From a bacterium (GTDB lineage Bacteria > Actinomycetota > Acidimicrobiia > Acidimicrobiales > Bin134): 44,705 nucleotides of DNA. The stretch's first letter is position 1, and each line of letters begins with the position of its first letter. The notes beneath the pieces were generated by a model. It did no database searches, was not told the DNA's origin, and was given only the letters and a program-made list of their open reading frames with translations. Of this stretch, positions 8,808 through 14,714 are shown one piece after another. The stretch is from NCBI GenBank assembly GCA_026708015.1, contig JAPOVT010000024.1, forward strand, positions 1 through 44,705, written 5' to 3'. Both the position numbers and the translations under genes were made by a program.

Positions 8808-9583
8808 CCCGCTCCGATCCCGGCGCTCGCCATCAGGCCGTTCAACGTGCTGGGGAAGGTTTGCCCGATGTCGAACTGATTGTGCAACACGCCTTCGGCT
8901 TCGAACAGCTCTTCGAGATCGTGCAGATCGGCTTCGGAGGCCCCGCCCAACTCCACCCGCTCGAAGTAGACCACGGCCAAAATCTCCCGGGCGGTGAGCT
9001 TGTCGCCGTTGGCGGGCATGCCTTCCGCAGAGACATCGCCCTCGTCGTTGTACACCTGTCCTTCCGGGGGCGAGCCGTTGACCACCCAGATCACGTGATC
9101 TCGCCAGTCGACAAATGCATTCAAGACTTCGCCGCCGACCAGTGCCGGGCCGATCCCTCCACCGCCCTCGGCGCCGTGGCAGCCGGCGCACCCGCCGCTG
9201 CCGTCGTAGACCTCCCGGCCCAAGGCGATGATCTCGGTGTCCCGCTCGGGAGACTCCAGCGTGCCGGCGAAGATGATGGCCCAGAACGGCAGGAAGATGA
9301 GCACCGGAACGGCCCACACCGGGATTTTCTTGCGAGTCAGAGCGGCCTGAACCCACGGCTTGACCGGTTCGGGCAGAGGTTCGGACTCCGGTTCCAGGTC
9401 GGGAAGCTCGGGCAAAGAGGGCACTGCCGCAGCCGCCGGCGCCTGGGTTTGGGCTACTACGGGAGCGGCGGCGGTCTCCGACGGCGGGACCTCTGCCGCC
9501 GGTTCGTCGCCAGTAGTCGCGCCGAGATCACGGCGACGATCTCGCGATCGTTGCAGCAGATGCTCGGGTACTTCTACCAACAC
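8804..9583 (-). CDS. Membrane-anchored monohaem cytochrome c
   Basis: 259 residues. The haem-c attachment motif is CAGCH (C132, C135, H136), within GSGGCAGCHGAEGGGGIGP, a class I cytochrome c fold. One transmembrane helix lies at about 87-106 (WAVPVLIFLPFWAIIFAG). Before it is a cytoplasmic Pro/Ala/Glu-rich tail starting VEVPEHLLQRSRDRR, a motif that recurs in the quinol-oxidase subunit at 19664. A probable axial Met lies in EGMPANGDKL. It probably carries electrons from the b6-type complex to a terminal oxidase (inferred). The start is GTG at 9583 just after GGAGGA; that spacing is tight, and TTG 9580 is an alternative. It is followed by the flavoprotein gene with CTGA overlap, so the pair is likely one transcript. 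Confidence 0.88.
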   Translation of the reverse strand: MLVEVPEHLLQRSRDRRRDLGATTGDEPAAEVPPSETAAAPVVAQTQAPAAAAVPSLPELPDLEPESEPLPEPVKPWVQAALTRKKIPVWAVPVLIFLPFWAIIFAGTLESPERDTEIIALGREVYDGSGGCAGCHGAEGGGGIGPALVGGEVLNAFVDWRDHVIWVVNGSPPEGQVYNDEGDVSAEGMPANGDKLTAREILAVVYFERVELGGASEADLHDLEELFEAEGVLHNQFDIGQTFPSTLNGLMASAGIGAG

Positions 9584-9688
9584 TCCTCCGGTGTGACTTC
9601 CGACCGGAACAGCCTCCGGTCCCGTGCCACATTACGCTCGCCCAACGCTAACGGCCCAACCCACGCGAGAGGCGGTTTATGGGCGCAA

Positions 9689-9997
9689 TCAGCGGGAAGC
9701 CACTAGCGGCGAGATGCCGTCGAGTTGCTCGGCTTCGTCTCGTTGGGTGCGGTAGAGATCCCAGCGCAATTGCAGATTCATCCAGAACTCCGGGGTCGTT
9801 CCCAAGCATCGGGAAAGCCGTAGTGCGGTACTAGGGGTCATCCCACGTCGCCCCAGCACGATCTCATTCACCCGCTGAAAGGGCACATTGATCGCAGTGG
9901 CTAGATCGCGCTGAGTGATCCCCAAGGGTTGCAGGAACTCATGCAAGAGCATTGAGCCTGGGTGGGTCGGCTCTCGGTCACTTGGGATACGCACCAT
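9689..9997 (-). CDS. higA: HigA-family antitoxin (XRE helix-turn-helix)
   Basis: About 102 residues starting MVRIPSDREPTHPGSMLLHEFL. This N-terminal PxHPGxxLxEFL signature, the HTH ITQRDLATAINVPFQRVNEIVLGRRGMT, and the tail TPEFWMNLQLRWDLYRTQRD are typical of HigA antidotes, which bind DNA and neutralise the HigB mRNA interferase. The start is ATG 9997; an in-frame upstream extension exists but lies on the remains of higB. In the usual order higB precedes higA on the same strand. Here only about the last 24 codons of higB survive (10011-10100), so higA appears to be an orphan. Its remaining role could be autoregulation or protection against a homologous toxin elsewhere. Confidence 0.85.
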   Translation of the reverse strand: MVRIPSDREPTHPGSMLLHEFLQPLGITQRDLATAINVPFQRVNEIVLGRRGMTPSTALRLSRCLGTTPEFWMNLQLRWDLYRTQRDEAEQLDGISPLVASR

Positions 9998-10010
9998 GTC
10001 AGGTTCCCTT

Positions 10011-10100
10011 CTAATGGTAGTCAGTGACCTCGACCTGCTCAGGACCATCCCCCGGAACTCCGACGAATACGAAAACGGCATCGCTGCACCTCCCAGCTCG
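10011..10100 (-). pseudogene. HigB toxin C-terminal remnant
   Basis: Immediately upstream of higA, the minus-strand frame ending at TAG 10011-10013 reads DAVFVFVGVPGDGPEQVEVTDYH before the stop (in two parts: DAVFVFVGVPGDG and PEQVEVTDYH). The ending VEVTDYH is a hallmark of HigB toxins. Upstream of about 10100 the frame no longer resembles HigB, and no start-proximal half is present. The toxin is therefore almost certainly inactive. Confidence 0.6.
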
Positions 10101-10176
10101 GAACCCCACCACTCTCACAAACCGAGACCGAAAAAAGGTGGACACATCAGGCCAGCAGCGTCCATGCGAAGCAGAT

Positions 10177-10272
10177 TCAGCTTCCTGTGGGCAACGCCCC
10201 GCAGGTGGCGAGGGGTTCGCCGAGGCGGCGGGCGAGGTATCAGCGGGGCGTTGCCACCCGGGCTAAAGCTGA
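10177..10272. repeat. Long imperfect inverted repeat (hairpin)
   Basis: Left arm 10187-10202 pairs with right arm 10243-10257 (GCGGGGCGTTGCCAC) with one bulged G. Outside these, TCAGCTT at 10177-10183 pairs with AAGCTGA at 10266-10272. The loop is about 40 bases and itself GC-rich. It lies between the higBA remains and the promoter of the next gene. There is no U-tract for a classical terminator, so it could be a terminator-like stem, an IS end relic or a structured RNA. Confidence 0.6.
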
Positions 10273-10281
10273 CGTAGGTCG

Positions 10282-10307
10282 TTGACAGTCGAGGTCTTTC
10301 GTAAGAT
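10282..10307 (+). promoter_or_regulatory. Candidate promoter of the HMUDK-family gene
   Basis: TTGACA at 10282-10287 and TAAGAT at 10302-10307 are separated by 14 bases, shorter than ideal. The -10 ends nine bases before ATG 10317, so the transcript would be leaderless or nearly so. No Shine-Dalgarno sequence is visible. Confidence 0.4.
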
Positions 10308-10316
10308 GGATTTCCC

Positions 10317-11330
10317 ATGGGGGGGAGTTGGGAGATTGAACTCGGCGGGCGGCGGGTGCGGGTGACGGAGGTGTTCTGGTCGTATTGGCGACTGGCGGCC
10401 GAGCGGCAGGCAATCTTCTTTCGCCGTGTGTCTGGAGAAGCTAGCCCGTGGACCGACGATCCCGTTCTGGGCCGCTACAGGTTTACGAATGCGTATCGCG
10501 CGTCGGATCGAGTGAGTCAGTACCTTCTCCATCATGTGATCTACGACGATGAGCACGACGCTCTCGACACGATCCTGCGGGTTCTGCTGTTCAAGATTTT
10601 CAACCGGATCGACACCTGGGAGTACCTGGTTGATCGCGTAGGGCAGCCGACAGCAACTGGCTTCAGCGCCGAAGCATACGCGAAAGCATTGGACGAGCTG
10701 CTCGACCAAGGGCGACGCGTGTATTCGGCGGCGTACATCATGCCGAATCCGCGGCTGGGAGCAGATCGCAAGCATCGCAACCATCTGTCTCTCCTTGAGA
10801 TGCTGCTGCGGGAGGGTGTGCTTGCAGACCTTGAGAAAGCCCGTTCGCTGAGGTCCCTGTATGAGCAGCTGTGCGATGTGCAGTCGTTTGGCCCGTTCTT
10901 GGCGTTTCAGTACGCCGTAGATCTGAACTACTCGCCGTACTTCGAATTCGACGAGATGGAGTTCGTTGTGGCGGGCCCAGGCGCTCTGCGTGGTATTGGC
11001 AAGTGCTTCGCGGACACCGGCGGCCTCGACGCGGCCGGTGTGATCGCAGCGATGGCGGATTCGGCGACTGACTTCTTTGAGACAACCCCGATGCCGACGC
11101 CGTTTCGGGACTTGTGGGGTCGTTCTCTTCAGCTCATTGACTGTCAGAACCTATTCTGCGAGGTCGACAAGTACGCCCGAGTCGCTCACCCCGAACACTC
11201 AGTGGATGGGCCGGGCCGCATCAAGCAGGTGTTTCGGATCGACCAACGGCCCTTGCCACTGGGCTACCCACCCAAGTGGGGCTTGCCGTTCTCAGCGCAG
11301 GCCCCCTCCTGCATCGGCGCTGCAAGCTAG
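10317..11330 (+). CDS. 5-hmdU DNA kinase helical-domain (HMUDK_hel) family protein
   Basis: 337 residues. The protein matches the family often annotated as nucleotide kinase or alpha-glutamyl/putrescinyl thymine pyrophosphorylase: FWRLAAERQ-type N-terminus, WTDDPVLGRYRFTNAYRASD, RVSQYLLHHVIYDD, LLFKIFNRIDTWE, YSAAYIMPNP, KHRNHLSLLE, FLAFQYAVDLNYS, VVAGPGALRGIGKCF, and the C-terminal LWGRSLQLIDCQNLFCEVDKYA. The family was described by comparative genomics in phage thymine hypermodification pathways and occurs in bacterial islands. The exact reaction of cellular members is not established, and the kinase label is unproven here. It is encoded just upstream of the protease operon on the same strand, but has its own promoter. 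No Walker A motif is visible. Confidence 0.85.
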   Translation: MGGSWEIELGGRRVRVTEVFWSYWRLAAERQAIFFRRVSGEASPWTDDPVLGRYRFTNAYRASDRVSQYLLHHVIYDDEHDALDTILRVLLFKIFNRIDTWEYLVDRVGQPTATGFSAEAYAKALDELLDQGRRVYSAAYIMPNPRLGADRKHRNHLSLLEMLLREGVLADLEKARSLRSLYEQLCDVQSFGPFLAFQYAVDLNYSPYFEFDEMEFVVAGPGALRGIGKCFADTGGLDAAGVIAAMADSATDFFETTPMPTPFRDLWGRSLQLIDCQNLFCEVDKYARVAHPEHSVDGPGRIKQVFRIDQRPLPLGYPPKWGLPFSAQAPSCIGAAS

Positions 11331-11359
11331 GCCCGAAAAGCCACAGTGAAGTCATGTCC

Positions 11360-11388
11360 TTGACAGCGAATGTCAGATAATCTAACAT
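11360..11388 (+). promoter_or_regulatory. Promoter with overlapping palindromic operator
   Basis: A consensus -35 TTGACA (11360-11365), a 17-base spacer and TAACAT (11383-11388) precede GTG 11396 by seven bases, so the mRNA would be leaderless. Across the spacer and -10 lies a 17-base near-perfect palindrome (11371-11387, TGTCAGATAATCTAACA), a likely operator for the XRE repressor encoded two genes downstream. Confidence 0.7.
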
Positions 11389-11395
11389 CTATGTC

Positions 11396-11725
11396 GTGCA
11401 AGATGACATCGACACGGGCAGCATTTCCCCGCCTCAGACCCAACCCGAGAGCGCAGTCGATGTCCGCGGGCTCAGCGAGAGCGAACTTGAGGTCCATGTG
11501 AACACATTGCTCGCCAGCATCGGTGAAGCCCCAAGTGACTCCGGTGCTGGCATTGCCAGCCTCTCAGCAGTGTGGGTGATTAGTCAGGTCGAAGAGGCGT
11601 GCGGAGTAGGGCGTCTCGTCAACCCTAAAGACCTCACCAAAGATGATTTCGCTTCTCCAACAGCCCTCAGCCGGATGCTGCACCAGCAAATTCACAAGCA
11701 AGACGCGCCATTCGTCGAGTCATGA
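11396..11725 (+). CDS. Small acyl-carrier-protein-like protein
   Basis: 109 residues; function not firmly recognised. The segment GIASLSAVWVISQVEEACGV followed by a Leu/Val-rich helix and an FASPTALSRMLHQQI helix fits the acyl carrier protein pattern GxDSLxAVELI..LEE.FG, with the usual Asp replaced by Ala but Ser55 kept where phosphopantetheine would attach. The first 40 residues are an acidic, Pro-rich tail. Start GTG 11396 is chosen because the -10 element places the transcript start there; ATG 11391 is in another frame. It is the first gene of the operon and overlaps the next by ATGA (11722-11725). No polyketide or fatty-acid enzyme is nearby, so a carrier role in an unusual pathway or a structural role are both possible. 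Confidence 0.6.
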   Translation: MQDDIDTGSISPPQTQPESAVDVRGLSESELEVHVNTLLASIGEAPSDSGAGIASLSAVWVISQVEEACGVGRLVNPKDLTKDDFASPTALSRMLHQQIHKQDAPFVES

Positions 11726-12282
11726 GCGAGCTACTCGGTGCGACCAAGACGTTGAGCGGAGCGTGGCTCCAGGCACTCTCGCATACGGCCAGGCAGCAGA
11801 GTGGTCGCTGCGTTCACTTGGTGATGACGATTGAGAACCCCGGCTCTGAGGACGAAGCCATCCGCCATGCGCTCGATCAAGCTCTCAATGAGACTGATAC
11901 TCCGGGTGTAGAGACTGTCGCCGGCACCTTCTTCCCCAAGACGCTGTACCAGAGTCCCGGATTCTCATGGTCTCCCGACCTGGATGAGCCAGACATTGGC
12001 ACCTTGGATACTGCCGCGCGAAACCTCTACCAGCGCTACGAACAGATGTTGCCCGTCCTGTTGAGATTCCCACAAGACATCGAGATCACATCGTCGGAAT
12101 CGGGAGCTCCAAGCGTCGCGTTGCGAGGTTCGGCTGCCAAACAGGCCGGATCGCTTGGCATCTCGAAGTTCCACATCTCCGCCTCCCATGAGAATGGCTG
12201 GGCCACGGCAATCGCAGTTGCCTCCGCTAAGACGGGACAAATGGACTCTGAAGTGCCACACCAGCGAAAGGACAGATCATGA
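11722..12282 (+). CDS. Operon protein of unknown function
   Basis: 186 residues. I do not recognise a named domain. The N-terminal half (AWLQAL, then HLVMTIENPGSEDEAIRHALDQ, then VETVAGTFFPKTLYQ, then LYQRYEQMLPVLLRFP) resembles proteins I associate, from memory only, with the thymidylate-synthase-like superfamily, which carry VANTIFP at the corresponding place. The C-terminal third shows no such similarity and may have diverged or been replaced. No signal peptide or membrane segment. It overlaps both neighbours by ATGA (11722 and 12279), so it is translated as part of the operon. Confidence 0.6.
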   Translation: MSELLGATKTLSGAWLQALSHTARQQSGRCVHLVMTIENPGSEDEAIRHALDQALNETDTPGVETVAGTFFPKTLYQSPGFSWSPDLDEPDIGTLDTAARNLYQRYEQMLPVLLRFPQDIEITSSESGAPSVALRGSAAKQAGSLGISKFHISASHENGWATAIAVASAKTGQMDSEVPHQRKDRS

Positions 12283-12656
12283 GCATGGATGTACCGGAAT
12301 CCGACGCTAGCGAGCAGATGGTTCTCGCGCAGCGGCTACGGGAAGCGCGCGAGTACATCGGGCTCCTTCAAGAGGATGTCGCGGCTGCACTGGACATCCC
12401 CAGAGCAAGCGTGTCAGCGATTGAGTCCGGAAAGCGGCGCGTCTCGTCTCTCGAACTCAGGCGTCTCGGCCGCATTTATCGCCGCCCCGTGGCGTGGCTA
12501 CTTGGGGAAGAGGGTGCAGAGGTCGACATGAATGCTCCCCTGTATCGGGCGACCGAGGCGCTGTCGGACCAGGACAAGGAGCAGGTCTTGCGCTTTGCTG
12601 AGTTCCTCGCCGGAGCGGGACGACCCGGGGCCTCCCGAACTGAACAAACGGAGTAG
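12279..12656 (+). CDS. XRE-family transcriptional regulator
   Basis: 125 residues with a classical helix-turn-helix at about 15-70: LREAREYIGLLQEDVAAALD, then PRASVSAIESGKRRVSSLEL and RLGRIYRRPVAWLLG. A short C-terminal helical tail follows. Its start overlaps the preceding gene by ATGA, and it ends three bases before the ImmA-type gene. XRE repressor plus ImmA/IrrE peptidase is a known regulatory pair, first seen on ICEBs1, in which the peptidase cleaves the repressor to induce transcription. It probably binds the palindrome at 11371-11387 and represses its own operon (inferred). Confidence 0.85.
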   Translation: MSMDVPESDASEQMVLAQRLREAREYIGLLQEDVAAALDIPRASVSAIESGKRRVSSLELRRLGRIYRRPVAWLLGEEGAEVDMNAPLYRATEALSDQDKEQVLRFAEFLAGAGRPGASRTEQTE

Positions 12657-12659
12657 CCC

Positions 12660-13970
12660 GTGCCCTCAGGACACACACGCCGACTCATGGCTGCAAGCTC
12701 TGCGAACCGGCTTTTGAACGAGGCGGGCGTGGATCAGAAGCGCCAAGTAGACGTGTTCGGTTTGATTGAAAGCTTCGACTTGTGGCTCGCTTTTTTCCCG
12801 CTCGATGGGCTCTTGGGCGCGTACCTGCCAGAGGGCACAGGCGGCATCCTCATCACCACCGAACGCTCGACACCGATCCAGCGGTACACCGCGGCGCACG
12901 AGCTCGGACACTGGCGACTCGATGGCGGCCACGATGCTGTACTCGATACGGAAGCGGACGTGCTGGGGCGCACCGACATCGAGCGGGAGACTCTTGCACA
13001 GATTTTCGCTGGGGCACTGCTGATGCCGCCCCCGCTCGTACACAGCATCCTGTCGCGCCGTAACGCGACATCTCTCGGCCCGTTGGACGTATACACCGTT
13101 GCCCGTGAAGCAGGCGTGAGCTATGAGGCGGCCGCGAGGCAGCTGTACCACCTCGAACGGATCACGCAGCACGAACTGCGAGAACTGCTCAAGGTGAAGC
13201 CGCTAAAAGTCAAACAGGCGATTGGCGCCGGACGCCGACCCGTGGTGGGCATTGCGGATGTTTGGCCAGTTGACATGGCTTGGCGCGACCAGCAACTCAA
13301 CGTCCGGACTGATGACGAGATCATTATTTCGTTGCCCGAAGACCGAAGTACCGGCTACAGGTGGACGATCCCAGGTATCGATTCGAATCCGCGACGCTCC
13401 GCGACACAGCCGCCTCCCCCCTTTGCTGACGACGAGTTCCTGGGCTGCGCAGAGCTAGCGATGGCTGAACCGAAGGTTGAGCCACATCGCAAGCCACCTA
13501 GCCAAGCCATCGACCGAGCGCGTCAACCCGCGCCGACGGCGAAACCGGAGCCACTCCCCATTGCCGGTGGGCGGGCAACCGTGGTCGGTGATGTCTACTT
13601 CCCAGATGGCACCCCTCAAGTGGTTACCGACGCGGCCATCCGAAGTCGCCGCCTCGCGAGACTTGGTGCCTCCGGAGCTCGGGAGGCCGTACAACAAGTC
13701 CGCAATGAGAAGATCGTTGTGGGTGCGGTGGGCCGCCGAGTCTTCGGCATACGTTTGGAGGAGCCAGGCAAGACGGAGCTCCGGCTCGTGCTGCGAAACG
13801 AGTACAGCGACGCCGATCCGGTCGACGAGTATCGAATCACGGCGGCCGTCGAGGCACGGCGAGAGGCGTTCACCATCGACCAGATCAGCGCCAGCGACGA
13901 CGATTGGGCGGACGTAGTGCAGGATCGCCGACGCGCGACCGCCTCAGCATCAGTAGATGAACACCGCTAG
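12660..13970 (+). CDS. ImmA/IrrE metallopeptidase fused to a chagasin-like (I42) inhibitor domain
   Basis: 436 residues, cytosolic, no signal peptide. Residues 70-175 are an ImmA/IrrE-type gluzincin: zinc motif HELGH at 80-84, followed by ETLAQIFAGALLMP, where a glutamate near 110 can be the third ligand. Residues about 195-415 resemble chagasin-family inhibitors of papain-like proteases: strand EIIISLPEDRSTGYRWTI with the BC-loop STGYRW at 230-235, and a closing strand pair FGIRLEEPGKTELRLVLRN, then VDEYRITAAVE. The domain is split by a low-complexity insert of about 110 residues (240-350), and the family's RPW loop reads NEY. GTG 12660 is the first start after the XRE stop, with a 3-base gap. 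The next gene, three bases downstream, encodes a papain-like protease, the class of enzyme such inhibitors bind. Confidence 0.8.
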   Translation: MPSGHTRRLMAASSANRLLNEAGVDQKRQVDVFGLIESFDLWLAFFPLDGLLGAYLPEGTGGILITTERSTPIQRYTAAHELGHWRLDGGHDAVLDTEADVLGRTDIERETLAQIFAGALLMPPPLVHSILSRRNATSLGPLDVYTVAREAGVSYEAAARQLYHLERITQHELRELLKVKPLKVKQAIGAGRRPVVGIADVWPVDMAWRDQQLNVRTDDEIIISLPEDRSTGYRWTIPGIDSNPRRSATQPPPPFADDEFLGCAELAMAEPKVEPHRKPPSQAIDRARQPAPTAKPEPLPIAGGRATVVGDVYFPDGTPQVVTDAAIRSRRLARLGASGAREAVQQVRNEKIVVGAVGRRVFGIRLEEPGKTELRLVLRNEYSDADPVDEYRITAAVEARREAFTIDQISASDDDWADVVQDRRRATASASVDEHR

Positions 13971-13973
13971 GCG

Positions 13974-14714
13974 ATGGCCGGGTACGACGCAAGGCGGCAG
14001 CGCAGCTTGGCTCGGCCACCAGTCGATTTGAGATCGATGCTCGCGCCCGCGATTGACCAAGGACTCCGACCACTCTGCATCCCCATTGTCGTGACCGCCG
14101 CTCATGAAGCGTGTCGCAGCCAGCCTCCCGAGCCGCTCGCACCCGATGCCTTGTGGTCAAGTTGCGTCGCGAGCGATACAGCGTCCCGTGAAGGCACAAC
14201 ACTGGAAGCAGTCGCCGATGCCCTCCAGACAGATGGCCAGCCCCGCTTGGCGGACTGGCCGTTCAATACTGCGATTATTCATGAAACCGATCGGATTCCG
14301 TCGACGGCTCAGAGATCCATCTGGCACCAGGCCAATTTGTTCTCTGTGCCGGTCGCCAACGACGGCATCGAAGAAGGCATAGAAAGGCAGCTGGCGATCG
14401 GCCTTGCTGTGGCGCTGATAGTAGAAGTCACGGCGGAGTTCGAGCAGACCACGGCCAATGGCACCATTGAGGTGCCTCCGTTGACGGCACCGCAGGGGTC
14501 CTACCATGCCGTGCTGGTGGTAGGAGCTCGAACACACGAACAAGTCCGAGCCCTGCTTGTCCGAAACAGCTGGGGACCAGGATGGGGAGCGGGTGGCTAC
14601 GGCTGGCTGCCATTGGACTATCTCATCTCGTTCGGAGCACTTGCTGGCGCAATTGACCCGTCCAGCTTCGCAAGCAGCGCACCGCCGAGCAGATGGGGGA
14701 CCGACTCCCTATGA
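13974..14714 (+). CDS. Papain-like (C1) cysteine protease
   Basis: 246 residues. A full papain-type active site is visible: Q29 in DQG, C35 in LRPLCIPIVVTAAHEA, H178 in GSYHAVLVVGA, and N198 in LLVRNSWGPGWG. The Q-to-C distance of six residues matches papain Q19/C25. There is no secretory signal and no obvious inhibitory propeptide, so it should act in the cytoplasm. The conserved TAAHEA and GTTLEAVADAL segments fit bacterial C1 relatives. ATG 13974 follows the peptidase-inhibitor gene by three bases, and its stop overlaps the next start as ATGA (14711-14714). The neighbouring chagasin-like domain suggests that its activity is held in check in trans until a trigger, a toxin/antitoxin-like arrangement; this is inference. 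Confidence 0.82.
   Translation: MAGYDARRQRSLARPPVDLRSMLAPAIDQGLRPLCIPIVVTAAHEACRSQPPEPLAPDALWSSCVASDTASREGTTLEAVADALQTDGQPRLADWPFNTAIIHETDRIPSTAQRSIWHQANLFSVPVANDGIEEGIERQLAIGLAVALIVEVTAEFEQTTANGTIEVPPLTAPQGSYHAVLVVGARTHEQVRALLVRNSWGPGWGAGGYGWLPLDYLISFGALAGAIDPSSFASSAPPSRWGTDSL

Noticed and set aside
8808..9356. A single long fusion of cytochrome c and flavoprotein on the minus strand
   Set aside because: The flavoprotein frame upstream of 8807 reads the cytochrome gene in the wrong frame; the true cytochrome frame has CAGCH and ends at TGA 8804.
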